DNA of 64,000 nucleotides from an uncultured Alphaproteobacteria bacterium (lineage in GTDB: Bacteria > Pseudomonadota > Alphaproteobacteria > RF32 > CAG-239): contig CAJTJB010000005.1 of the NCBI GenBank assembly GCA_910576955.1, forward strand, positions 62,001-126,000, given 5' to 3'. Below, one piece after another: positions 44,912 through 52,857 of the stretch. The notes below the pieces were generated by a model that searched no databases, was not told the DNA's origin, and saw only the letters and a program-made list of their open reading frames with translations. The stretch's first letter is position 1. Each line of letters opens with the position of its first letter. The position numbers and the translations under genes are program-made.

Positions 44912-44940
44912 AAAAAAGATAATGCAAGAGTGTTATCTTT
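44912..44940 (-). terminator. Possible terminator of the outer-membrane barrel gene
   Basis: On the minus strand AAAGATAA and TTATCTTT form an eight-base stem with a ten-base loop, followed by T residues. The stem is AT-only apart from one pair, so strength is doubtful. Confidence 0.4.
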
Positions 44941-44954
44941 GGTTTTCCAATAAT

Positions 44955-45569
44955 TTATAAAACGTAGCGCAAACCTAAATAGATTTCGTGATCATCAAGG
45001 TCAGTTTTGCCGTTAAGCGTTTCAAGTTCGCCCATATCATAATAGCGATACCCAAGGTCAACATTAAAACGGTTGGTAACTTTAGCCGTAACACCGGCGC
45101 CCAAAGACCATGTCAAAACATTTTCTTTAATGCTGTAATTCATATCAACCGAGGAATTTCTGAAAGACAATTTGCTACGCGTATAACCGATACCGGCGTT
45201 AACAAACGGTGAAAACCAGTAATACGGGAAGAAATCATAGTAAACAACAAGCATATATGAAGGGGATTTGAAGCTGCCCTTGGTAAATTCTGTAAGTTGT
45301 TTGCTGTTCTTCTTTCTCCAGACATATTCAAGCTCGGCTCTGTAGTGCTCGTATCTGTATCCGATAGCGCCGCTTAATAAAAGCCTTTTCTTGTCCACCA
45401 CATAATCAGAGTGGTTTTTGCTGATGCCGCTGTGTTTATCTTCTAATTTATATTTTGCCTGTCCGATTCGGCCGGCAAGATAAAAGCCGTCACATTCGGC
45501 ATAAGCCGCGTTAAAAGAAAAAGTGCAAATAGCGGTTATAAGCAAAATTGATTTTATTATTTTTTTCAT
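44955..45569 (-). CDS. Outer-membrane beta-barrel protein
   Basis: The 204-residue product has a signal peptide (about 1-24, AYA-ECD) followed by an eight-strand-type barrel. It shows GFYLAGRIGQAKYK at the start, FSPFVNAGIGYTRSKLSF in the middle and VDLGYRYYDMGEL near the end, finishing in GLRYVL. This is the Opa/OmpA-like porin-family barrel seen in many alphaproteobacteria. Function is unknown; roles range from structural to adhesive. It is transcribed away from rnpB, 190 bases from it. Confidence 0.82.
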   Translation of the reverse strand: MKKIIKSILLITAICTFSFNAAYAECDGFYLAGRIGQAKYKLEDKHSGISKNHSDYVVDKKRLLLSGAIGYRYEHYRAELEYVWRKKNSKQLTEFTKGSFKSPSYMLVVYYDFFPYYWFSPFVNAGIGYTRSKLSFRNSSVDMNYSIKENVLTWSLGAGVTAKVTNRFNVDLGYRYYDMGELETLNGKTDLDDHEIYLGLRYVL

Positions 45570-45759
45570 AAATTAAGCTCCGTTCTGAAAGTTACGAATC
45601 GATTCGTTGACAAACATAACACAAAATTTTGACAAAACAAGTGAAAAGTTAAAAAAGAGTAAAAAAAATTTAAATAAGGCAATACAATGTTATGAAAAAA
45701 TAGATGTTTCGCCTTAAAAACATTGCTTTTTTAACAAAATGTGCTAAACGTAAAGCCAC

Positions 45760-46144
45760 GGTGGTCGGATAGCTGCGCCAGTAATAAGCTGGTGAGGAAA
45801 GTCCGAGCGTTTTGGAAACAGGATACCGGATAACGTCCGGCTGGAGAAATCCAAGGGAAAGTGCCGCAGAAAATTACCGCCGACTCGATTCGGTAAGGTT
45901 GAAAAGGCGAGGTAAGAGCTCACCGCAAAGGTAGTAATACGCTTTGGCAAGGTAAACCCTATCTGACGCAAGACCAAATTAGGAGGGCGGCTTTCAGCCG
46001 TTTAACGGAGCGTTTCCACTCTGCTCCAGAGGTAGGTCGCTAGAGCCAAGTGGCAACATTTGGACCAGATGAATAGCTATCGCTTTGAATCTTCATATTT
46101 TTATGAAGCAAATGACAAGTACAGAACTCGGCTTACAGACCACC
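45760..46144 (+). ncRNA. rnpB: RNase P RNA (type A)
   Basis: This is the catalytic RNA that matures tRNA 5' ends. The conserved 5' P4 region is present (GAGGAAAGTCCGAGC at about 45793), as are the GAGGTAAGAGCTCACCGC block at about 45909 and the 3' block ACAGAACTCGGCTTACAGACC. The termini pair as a seven-base P1 helix, GGTGGTC (45760-45766) with GACCACC (46138-46144), which sets the ends. The length of about 385 bases is normal. It lies just upstream of lpxC; no clear terminator separates them. A TTGCTT box about 37 bases before the 5' end may be part of the promoter. Confidence 0.96.
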
Positions 46145-46170
46145 TGAATTATTTATAAAGGGAGGCTTTT

Positions 46171-47028
46171 GTGCAATATACAGTTAAAAACAGCGTTGAG
46201 ATTAAAGGAATAGGGCTGCATTCCGGCTGCGAGTCGGTTTTGAAGATTGAACCGGCAGCTGAAAATACCGGAATAGTTTTTAAGCGCGGCGACTTGAACG
46301 GAGAACCGCCGATTCGCGCCTTGTATTCAAATGTGGCAGATACCAGAAACTGCACTTGTTTAGGCACATCTCCGCAAAATATTATCAGCACCATCGAGCA
46401 TTTAATGGCAACATTATATATTTTGGGTATCGATAATGCTGAAATAAGTGTAAATAATCCCGAAATCCCGATTCTCGACGGCAGCGCCAAAGTTTTTTAC
46501 GAAATATTGAGCAAAGCCGAGCTACAGCCGCAAAACGCTCCGCGCCAATTCCTTAAGGTGAAAAAAGAAATAAAATTTACGGATGATAAAGGCGCAAGCG
46601 TCACATTATTGCCTGCAGAAGATTTTAGCGTGCATTTTGATATTGATTTCCCCTCCAAAATTGTGGGCAAACAAAGTTTTGACGGGAAAATCACAAAAGA
46701 CAAATTCGCCGCGGAAATTGCCCCGTGCCGGACGTTTTGTGAAAAATACCAAGTGGATTATCTCCGCTCAATCGGCTTAATTAAAGGCGGCTCGCTGGAA
46801 AATGCCGTTGTTTTAGATGGCGAAACCATCCTTAATCCCGAGGGATTTCGTGTGCCGAATGAATGTGTTAACCATAAAGTTTTAGACACGATAGGTGATT
46901 TATATACTTCCGGGTATTATATATTAGCAAAAGTTGTTGCCAATAAGAGCGGACACTATCATAATAACGAAGTCTTGAAAGCGTTATTTGCATCAAGTGA
47001 TAATTATGAAGTTTTGGAAGGGAAATAG
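46171..47028 (+). CDS. lpxC: UDP-3-O-acyl-N-acetylglucosamine deacetylase
   Basis: LpxC carries out the committed zinc-dependent step of lipid A synthesis in the cytoplasm. The 285-residue product has zinc ligands His77 (TIEHLMATL), His235 and Asp239 (NHKVLDTIGDL), the neighbouring catalytic Glu76, and the general-acid His262 in SGHYHNN. It starts with GTG, decided by a GGGAGG six bases before it and by the family N-terminus QYTVKNSVEIKGIGLHSG. Length is slightly short of the usual 295-305. It leads directly into bamD. Confidence 0.95.
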   Translation: MQYTVKNSVEIKGIGLHSGCESVLKIEPAAENTGIVFKRGDLNGEPPIRALYSNVADTRNCTCLGTSPQNIISTIEHLMATLYILGIDNAEISVNNPEIPILDGSAKVFYEILSKAELQPQNAPRQFLKVKKEIKFTDDKGASVTLLPAEDFSVHFDIDFPSKIVGKQSFDGKITKDKFAAEIAPCRTFCEKYQVDYLRSIGLIKGGSLENAVVLDGETILNPEGFRVPNECVNHKVLDTIGDLYTSGYYILAKVVANKSGHYHNNEVLKALFASSDNYEVLEGK

Positions 47029-47030
47029 GA

Positions 47031-47780
47031 ATGAAAAAGGTTTTATGTACGTTTGCAGCTGCCGGTTTAATGTTTTTAACAGCGTGCGCCGGAAATGAGG
47101 CTGAAATAAATGACGAAGATAAAAGCGCCGAAACATTGTATAATGAAGCGTATGAGTATCTGGAAAAAACATCTTACCAGAAAGCCGCCGAAACTTTTGA
47201 TAAGGTGGAACTTGAACATCCATATTCCAAATGGGCAACAAAATCCAAGCTGATGAGCGCTTATGCTTATTATAAAGACGAAAAATATGATGACGCAATC
47301 GCCTCTCTAGACCGTTTTATCCGCCTGCACCCCGGCAATAAAGATATCGCCTATGCCTATTATATGAAAGGCGTTTGCTATTATGACCAGATAGCCCCCT
47401 CGCAAAAAGAGCAATCATCCACCAAAGATGCATATGAAACATTTTCCCAGCTTATAACGATGTTTCCCGAGAGCCAATATGCCGCAGATGCCAAAAGCAA
47501 AATGGCGCTGATAGAAGACCATCTTGCCGGTCATGAAATGAACGTGGGGCGCTATTATCTGCAAAATAAAGAATACATTTCTGCACTAAACAGATTCTCC
47601 ACCGTAACAGACCACTATCAGACAACCGCCCAAATAGAAGAGGCTCTTTATCGCGAAGTTGAGATTTATACAATTCTCGGTTTAACCAAAGAAGCGCGGA
47701 AAAAAGAAGAAATATTGCGCCGAAACTATCCGGAGAGCAAATGGTCTGCCCGTGCTGCGGAGCTTGTCGCAAAGGACTAA
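47031..47780 (+). CDS. bamD: Outer-membrane assembly lipoprotein BamD
   Basis: BamD is the essential lipoprotein partner of BamA in inserting beta-barrel proteins into the outer membrane. The 249-residue product has a lipoprotein signal with lipobox LTAC (Cys19), then five TPR-like repeats, including ETLYNEAYEYLEKTSYQKAA and TFDKVELEHPYSKWA, the BamD hallmark. The later FPESQYAADAKSKM also matches. It starts two bases after lpxC and ends directly before recN. This lpxC-bamD-recN order is typical of alphaproteobacteria. Confidence 0.94.
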   Translation: MKKVLCTFAAAGLMFLTACAGNEAEINDEDKSAETLYNEAYEYLEKTSYQKAAETFDKVELEHPYSKWATKSKLMSAYAYYKDEKYDDAIASLDRFIRLHPGNKDIAYAYYMKGVCYYDQIAPSQKEQSSTKDAYETFSQLITMFPESQYAADAKSKMALIEDHLAGHEMNVGRYYLQNKEYISALNRFSTVTDHYQTTAQIEEALYREVEIYTILGLTKEARKKEEILRRNYPESKWSARAAELVAKD

Positions 47781-47789
47781 TTGTTATCT

Positions 47790-49472
47790 ATGCTGAAGTC
47801 GCTATCAATCAGAAATGTAGTTTTAATCGACAGTCTGGATATAGATTTTTCCAATGGACTGATAGTGCTGACCGGTGAAACCGGTGCTGGTAAATCCATT
47901 TTGCTTGATTCTTTGGGGTTGTTATTAGGCAACCGAGCCGAATCGTCGCTTATCCGCAGCGGTACCGATAAGCTTTCCGTGACCGGTGTTTTTGAAGTTA
48001 ATTCCGGTAATAAAATTTTTGAGTTGGCAAAAGAATATGACCTCGATATAGATGGCGATATCATCATCAAACGCATCATAACCGCAGATGGCAAAAACAA
48101 AATATGGTTTAATGACCAGATAATCAGCTTAAAACTCTTAAAAGAATTAAGCTCAAACCTCATAGAAATTCACGGGCAGCACGATAATCAGGGGCTTTTA
48201 AACCCCGCCACTCATTGCGATATACTGGATAATTACGGCTGTTATGAAGAAATAACAGCAAAAACAAAACAATCGTATCAGCAATATAAGGCTTTGAATA
48301 ATGAGCTAAAAACCAAAGAGCAGGAGTTGGCTAAAGCCAAAGAAGACGAGGAGAATCTTTGCCATTGGGTCAAAGAACTGGAGAAAGCCGCGCCGCAAAA
48401 AGGCGAAGAGGAACAATTACGCAGTCGTCGCAGCGAATTGATGAATGCCGAAAAAATAATAGAAAAGTTAAACGCGGCATATTCCGCACTGAATGGCGGT
48501 AATTCGGTATTAGAGCAAATATCAAAAGCACGCAACGCCATCTCGCGCGCCAATGAAATAGTGAGCGGCAAATATGCCGACATAGAGCAAAACCTCGAAA
48601 ATGCGCTTTATACCTTAAACGATGCGGTGGAGCAGATAGAAAATAATTCTGCCGATATATCGCTAAACCAAAACGAGATTGATAATATTGAAACCCGCTT
48701 GTTTATGCTGCGTGATTTGGCAAAAAAGCACCAAACGGAAGTTGATATGCTGCCTGAAAAATTGGAGGAGCTTTCTAATGCATTAAACAGCTTGCAAAAA
48801 GGGGAAGACTGCTTGGCGGAAATGCGTCAAAATGTTGCAAAGTTGCGTGCAGAATATATCAAAAATGCGGAAGACTTAAGCAAAAAACGGCAAGCAGCCG
48901 CGCAAAAGCTGGATAAAAGCATAATGAAAGAGCTGCCGCCGTTAAAAATGGAAAAAGCCGTTTTCAAAACCGCCCTTGTTCAGAAAGATGAAAACCAGTG
49001 GGGTGAAAATGGTTGGGATTCTGTTTGCTTTGAAGTTTCCACCAACCCTAACACGCCGATGGGTGCATTAAATAAAATCGCTTCCGGCGGCGAACTTTCC
49101 CGCTTTATGTTGGCACTAAAGGTTAATCTGGCGCAGCAGTCCAGTCAGGAAACGCTGATTTTTGATGAAATAGACACCGGCATCGGCGGTGCAACCGCAG
49201 AGGCAGTCGGCGAACGCCTATCCAGATTAGCGCAAAACGAGCAAGTTTTGGTTGTGACCCACTCGCCGCAGGTGGCAGCTTTCAGCAATGAGCATTTTAA
49301 GGTAGAAAAGAAAACAGTTGCGGATATAACGACAACCAACCTGATAAAACTGGCACAAAACGAAAAAATTGAGGAAATAGCCCGAATGCTGGCCGGTGAA
49401 AAAATCACCAAAGAAGCTCGTGCCGCCGCAACAGTGTTGGTTAATAAAGATAACATACCGACTTTATTTTAA
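47790..49472 (+). CDS. recN: DNA repair protein RecN
   Basis: RecN is an SMC-like ATPase that helps gather DNA ends during double-strand break repair. The 560-residue product has Walker A GETGAGKS (30-37), a long coiled coil (about 155-365), signature ASGGELSRFMLALK and Walker B LIFDEIDTGIGG with a switch region ending in VVTHSPQVAAF. The ATG at 47790 matches homologue starts; a TTG nine bases upstream has a better-spaced AAGGA and could be used instead. The next gene is 737 bases away. Confidence 0.95.
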   Translation: MLKSLSIRNVVLIDSLDIDFSNGLIVLTGETGAGKSILLDSLGLLLGNRAESSLIRSGTDKLSVTGVFEVNSGNKIFELAKEYDLDIDGDIIIKRIITADGKNKIWFNDQIISLKLLKELSSNLIEIHGQHDNQGLLNPATHCDILDNYGCYEEITAKTKQSYQQYKALNNELKTKEQELAKAKEDEENLCHWVKELEKAAPQKGEEEQLRSRRSELMNAEKIIEKLNAAYSALNGGNSVLEQISKARNAISRANEIVSGKYADIEQNLENALYTLNDAVEQIENNSADISLNQNEIDNIETRLFMLRDLAKKHQTEVDMLPEKLEELSNALNSLQKGEDCLAEMRQNVAKLRAEYIKNAEDLSKKRQAAAQKLDKSIMKELPPLKMEKAVFKTALVQKDENQWGENGWDSVCFEVSTNPNTPMGALNKIASGGELSRFMLALKVNLAQQSSQETLIFDEIDTGIGGATAEAVGERLSRLAQNEQVLVVTHSPQVAAFSNEHFKVEKKTVADITTTNLIKLAQNEKIEEIARMLAGEKITKEARAAATVLVNKDNIPTLF

Positions 49473-49543
49473 GCTTAAGAAAAAAAAGATATTCTTTTTA
49501 GCTTGCAAAGACGCTTTTTATATATAAAATTTAATCAGCTTAT

Positions 49544-49616
49544 GGTCGGGGAGCCCTTAATGTATAACCAAGATTAAGGGAACCACTTATAAGGTTGGTT
49601 TCTGAACTCCCCGATC
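49544..49616 (+). repeat. Structured repeat copy 1 (plus)
   Basis: A ten-base closing helix is formed by GGTCGGGGAG (49544-49553) and CTCCCCGATC (49607-49616). Inside it are a hairpin CCCTTAAT / ATTAAGGG and an AACCA / TGGTT pairing. The segment before the 3' arm, TTTCTGAA, is a diverged form of the CTTGAA motif found in the other copies. No strong terminator follows. Confidence 0.7.
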
Positions 49617-49668
49617 ATCTTAGATATTTTTACTTTTCACTTGCATAAATAGTTTTTATTTCATAAAA

Positions 49669-49732
49669 TCTAATTGGCTTTTCAAGAGCCACCGTAACGG
49701 GTGTCTGATATTTACGCCCTGACATATTAGAT
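49669..49732 (-). repeat. Structured repeat copy 2 (minus)
   Basis: Read on the minus strand, ATCTAAT and ATTAGAT close the element. An inner hairpin with GGGCGT / ACACCC arms is followed by GTTACGGTGGCTCTTGAAAA (49698 down to 49679) directly before the closing arm. This is the same order of parts as in the plus-strand copies, so I read it as an inverted copy. Confidence 0.6.
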
Positions 49733-49795
49733 AAAGTTTTGAGTTCTATTCAAGACTTTGTTTATGATGATTATATCCCCCGATTATGGCAACAT

Positions 49796-49882
49796 GGTCG
49801 GGGAGCTTCCAACGAATGTCCAGAGTCTTTGACTTAAAGGTTGGAAGAGTCATGTTACGGTGATTCTTGAAACTCCCCGACC
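49796..49882 (+). repeat. Structured repeat copy 3 (plus)
   Basis: GGTCGGGGAG (49796-49805) pairs perfectly with CTCCCCGACC (49873-49882). Inside, CTTCCAAC pairs with GTTGGAAG, and GTTACGGTGATTCTTGAAA (49854-49872) lies between that hairpin and the 3' arm. The motif is also nearly complementary to copy 2 upstream. The closing arm runs into a terminator. Confidence 0.75.
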
Positions 49883-49907
49883 GTTTGCCACCTCAAACGG
49901 TTTTTTT
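49880..49907 (+). terminator. Terminator joined to repeat copy 3
   Basis: ACCGTTTG and CAAACGGT form an eight-base stem with a six-base loop followed by seven T. Its first three bases are also the last bases of the repeat's closing helix, so the two structures compete. Confidence 0.8.
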
Positions 49908-49980
49908 ACTTGCAAAATAGCAAAAAATATGTAACACATCATTTTATGTCAGTTTTACTGAAGCAGTACTGAAAAGGTAC

Positions 49981-50037
49981 GAGGCTTTTCAAGAGCCTTT
50001 CCGTAACGGTGCTAATATAGCGCCAAAGTTATAAGCT
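49981..50037 (-). repeat. Structured repeat copy 4 (minus)
   Basis: On the minus strand an inner hairpin with GGCGCTA / TAGCACC arms (one mismatch) is followed by GTTACGG, AAAGG and CTCTTGAAAA (50007 down to 49986). GAGCTT and AAGCCTC form a bulged closing helix. The order of parts matches the other copies. Confidence 0.6.
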
Positions 50038-50077
50038 CCGATGGGGCGAATATCATATATTCCCGATTTTCTCAATA

Positions 50078-50169
50078 GTCGGGGTTGGGTAAGCATATGT
50101 TCAAGAGACAACTTTGTTGTATCTAAAAGCGCCCAGTCTCTGTTACGGAAGACCTTGAACGCCCCGACC
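50078..50169 (+). repeat. Structured repeat copy 5 (plus)
   Basis: GTCGGGG (50078-50084) pairs with CCCCGAC (50162-50168). Inside, TTGGG pairs with CCCAG, and GTTACGGAAGACCTTGAA (50142-50159) precedes the 3' arm. It lies directly in front of the SLOG gene. Confidence 0.7.
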
Positions 50170-50196
50170 ACCTTAATTAAAAGGCGGTCTTTTTTT
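50166..50196 (+). terminator. Attenuator-like terminator before the SLOG gene
   Basis: GACCACCTT and AAGGCGGTC pair with one internal mismatch and are followed by seven T ending at 50196. The first four bases belong to the closing helix of repeat copy 5. The ribosome binding site of the next gene starts three bases after the T run. Confidence 0.75.
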
Positions 50197-50209
50197 ATGA
50201 GGTGTTTGT

Positions 50210-50773
50210 GTGGGGAAAATCTGCGCCTTTTTTGGGCATAGGACTGCGCCATATTACTTATTGGAAAATAAACATATTGAGCGCGCGATTATTTCTTTAA
50301 TCGAAAATGAAGATGTTGATACGTTTTGGTTTGGCGGAAATGGTGATTTTGACCTCTACGCCAACAGTGCGGCTCGTAATGTGCAAAAACAATTATACCC
50401 GCATATAAAACGTATATTGATTGTACCTTATCAGACACAGCTCCATCCGAAAGAGGGGCAAACGGATTCGATAGGAAATCCGGTTATAGATAATTTGGGA
50501 TATGATAGCATTGACTATCCCGAAGAGTTGCTTTCTGTCCCGAAACGATTCGCTATTACCTATCGTAACCGTTATGAAGTAAAATATGCCGATTACTTTA
50601 TTTGTTACATCACCAAAGAATATGGCGGCGCATATGAGGCTTTTAAGCTGGCAACGCATCATAACAAAAATGTAGTTAACCTTGCAAAGGATGAAGATGT
50701 TAAACTTTCAGAAATCAAGCACCGGAAAGAAATGAAAGAGTTGGAAAAGCTTTATGGTAATAAACCGTTATAA
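50210..50773 (+). CDS. SLOG-domain (DUF1273-like) protein
   Basis: The 187-residue product starts MGKICAFFGHR, the typical first strand and loop of SLOG/DUF1273-type Rossmann-like proteins. It continues with a VDTFWFGGNGDFDLYA block and later RFAITYRNRYEVKYADYFIC and YGGAYEAFKLA. Such domains are thought to bind nucleotides or nucleotide-like ligands; the function of this group is unknown. It starts with GTG, with GAGGTG five bases before it. The leader holds the last structured repeat and a terminator, which suggests control by attenuation. Its stop overlaps the convergent LOG gene by six bases. Confidence 0.8.
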   Translation: MGKICAFFGHRTAPYYLLENKHIERAIISLIENEDVDTFWFGGNGDFDLYANSAARNVQKQLYPHIKRILIVPYQTQLHPKEGQTDSIGNPVIDNLGYDSIDYPEELLSVPKRFAITYRNRYEVKYADYFICYITKEYGGAYEAFKLATHHNKNVVNLAKDEDVKLSEIKHRKEMKELEKLYGNKPL

Positions 50774-51721
50774 TTTCCGCTTTCTGTTCTTTAAGCGCGA
50801 AAGTTTATAACTGACAACCGATGTATCTCGTCCGGCTTTTGCCAAGCGGTCATACATCCGCTCAATCTCTTTTTCGAGATATGCTGTTTCTATATCGCTG
50901 CTCAAAGCAGCCTTTTCTTCATCCGAGCCAAATGCTTTAATGGCGCAGACATCGCGGATAATATCGACCACTTCAAGCTTGCTCTCTTGCCGCCGTTTGA
51001 TAAAATACGGCAGTTCATAAACCAGCTCGCGTGCATTGTCATATACATCATTGCTGCAATCGCACTTGCCATACTTAAGTTTCAAAAGGCTGAACGCAAC
51101 TTCAAGTTCAAAATCATTATCCACCACCACAAACGGAATCGGGTCAGAAAAGCCTTTGTTTGCAATAGATTTTAAAAATTCGAGCAAATGATGGAAAAAT
51201 CCGCCGATATTATAAAGGATAAACGGCTTTTTTTGCAGCAACCCGTCTTGCATTGCCACGCAATCGTATGCCAGCTCATCAAGCGTGCCAACTCCCCCGG
51301 GAGTGAAAACGACAAAATCCGCATTGAGCAAACGTTGCTTGCGTTCTTCCAGTGTCTTGGCAAAAATAACGTTAATGCGCTTGAGCATCGTATCTTCAGA
51401 GTCATAAAGCTTGTAATACTCTTCAGTTGTAATCCCCTGAATGGGAAATTCCGGTGTAACGCAGTTTTGCTTTTCGTTCCACGCATCCATCACCCCGCGC
51501 GCAACCGCCCCCATAATACCACTGTTAGAAAGCCCGAAATCAAGCTTAAACCCCATCTCAACAATCTTTTTGCCGAGGTTATAGGTTTCTTGCACATACA
51601 TTGGGTTATGTCCGCCGCGCGATCCGCCTGCCACAAAAACGCGGATACCGTCTTTTTTGTTTTCTTTAATAAATGCGGATAAAAGCTCTTTATCGCTGTT
51701 GCAACCTTTTTTTTCAGCCAT
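50768..51721 (-). CDS. LOG-family Rossmann protein
   Basis: LOG-type proteins cleave nucleoside monophosphates to the base and ribose-5-phosphate; in plants they activate cytokinins and in bacteria some act on purine or pyrimidine nucleotides. The 317-residue product has the family motif PGGVGTLDEL, with RVFVAGGSRGG near the N-terminus and SGIMGAVARGVMDA. It has a C-terminal helical extension, so it is longer than the 190-residue LOG core. The substrate cannot be told from sequence. It lies three bases downstream of tgt on the same strand and converges on the SLOG gene. Confidence 0.82.
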   Translation of the reverse strand: MAEKKGCNSDKELLSAFIKENKKDGIRVFVAGGSRGGHNPMYVQETYNLGKKIVEMGFKLDFGLSNSGIMGAVARGVMDAWNEKQNCVTPEFPIQGITTEEYYKLYDSEDTMLKRINVIFAKTLEERKQRLLNADFVVFTPGGVGTLDELAYDCVAMQDGLLQKKPFILYNIGGFFHHLLEFLKSIANKGFSDPIPFVVVDNDFELEVAFSLLKLKYGKCDCSNDVYDNARELVYELPYFIKRRQESKLEVVDIIRDVCAIKAFGSDEEKAALSSDIETAYLEKEIERMYDRLAKAGRDTSVVSYKLSRLKNRKRKL

Positions 51722-51723
51722 TG

Positions 51724-52848
51724 CTAAATCTCCTCAATATCTCCCATTTGTTGCTTGCGGTGAAACTCTTTGACGAACTCATCAAAAGTATCTTCTGCTA
51801 ATGCCTTGCGGATGCCTTGCATCAAACGTTCATAATAACGGATGTTATGCCAGCTTAACAGCATAACCGCCAATATTTCATTACATTTCTGCAAATGGTG
51901 AATATAAGCGCGCGTATAGTTTGTGCAAAGCGGACAATCACATCCGGCTTCAATCGGGCGTGGGTCTTCGCGATGGCGGGCATTGCGAATATTCACCGGT
52001 CCGAATTCCGTAAAGGCTTGCGCGGTTCTGCCCGAGCGCGTCGGCATAACGCAGTCAAACATATCCACGCCGCGCAACACGCCGCCGACAATATCATCCG
52101 GTTTGCCGACCCCCATTAAATAGCGCGGTTTGTCATCGGGCAACATTTGGGTAGCATAGTCCAAAACCTCAAACATTTTTTGCTGCCCCTCGCCCACGGC
52201 TAACCCGCCGATAGCATAACCGTCAAAACCGATATTTTTAAGTGCTTCAGCCGATTCGCTTCGCAAGTCTTCAAACACGCTGCCTTGCTGGATTCCGAAA
52301 ATGCCATATCCGTCACGGTCTTGAAAAGCCTCGCGGCTGCGCTTTGCCCAGCGCATAGAACGTTGCATTGAGCGTTTAGCCTCATCATAAGTTGCCGGAA
52401 AAGGCGTGCACTCGTCAAAACACATTGTAATATTAGAATCGAGTTTATGTTGAATCCCGATAGATTCTTCCGGCGAGAGGAAAAATTGCTTGCCGTCAAC
52501 GTGTGACTTAAAGCTCACCCCGTCTTCCGTAATTTTGCGCAAGCCTTTTAAGCTCATCACCTGAAAACCGCCTGAGTCGGTCAAAATCGGCTTATGCCAG
52601 TTCATAAATTTATGCAAACCGCCCATTTTTTCTACCAAATCAGCTCCCGGTCGCAGCATTAGGTGATAGGTATTGCCCAAAAGGATTTCAGCCCCTGTTG
52701 CCTCCACCGATTCGGGCAGCATAGCCTTAACCGTTCCGCAAGTGCCCACCGGCATAAACGCCGGCGTATTAACAACGCCGTGCTTGGTATAAAGTTTTCC
52801 TAATCTGGATTTATTATGCTTTTTTAAAACTTCATATTTCAGTGCCAT
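51724..52848 (-). CDS. tgt: Queuine tRNA-ribosyltransferase
   Basis: Tgt exchanges guanine for the queuine precursor preQ1 at the wobble position of GUN-anticodon tRNAs. The 374-residue product has the active-site block LTDSGGFQVMSL, the second Asp region with DMFDCVMPTRSGR, and the zinc site CDCPLCTNYTRAYIHHL near residue 310. Length is normal. It begins 10 bases after the J-domain gene and continues into the LOG gene. Confidence 0.97.
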   Translation of the reverse strand: MALKYEVLKKHNKSRLGKLYTKHGVVNTPAFMPVGTCGTVKAMLPESVEATGAEILLGNTYHLMLRPGADLVEKMGGLHKFMNWHKPILTDSGGFQVMSLKGLRKITEDGVSFKSHVDGKQFFLSPEESIGIQHKLDSNITMCFDECTPFPATYDEAKRSMQRSMRWAKRSREAFQDRDGYGIFGIQQGSVFEDLRSESAEALKNIGFDGYAIGGLAVGEGQQKMFEVLDYATQMLPDDKPRYLMGVGKPDDIVGGVLRGVDMFDCVMPTRSGRTAQAFTEFGPVNIRNARHREDPRPIEAGCDCPLCTNYTRAYIHHLQKCNEILAVMLLSWHNIRYYERLMQGIRKALAEDTFDEFVKEFHRKQQMGDIEEI

Positions 52849-52857
52849 TTTTATTTC

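Noticed and set aside
46149..46490. Minus-strand frame across the lpxC start
   Set aside because: It lies opposite conserved lpxC codons and the end of rnpB and has no supporting site.
49544..49616. Possible tRNA or tmRNA in the gap after recN
   Set aside because: Length is tRNA-like but there is no D-arm, TTC arm or CCA-proximal acceptor pattern, and no tag-peptide reading frame.
49544..50197. Known riboswitch classes (TPP, FMN, cobalamin, glycine, SAM, preQ1) for the repeats
   Set aside because: None of the conserved core sequences I know for these classes is present; nearness of tgt alone does not support preQ1, since tgt is on the other strand and beyond the LOG gene.
49989..50252. Minus-strand 87-codon reading frame in the repeat cluster
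   Set aside because: It spans two structured repeats and the SLOG start, has no clear ribosome binding site and is explained by the repeats themselves.
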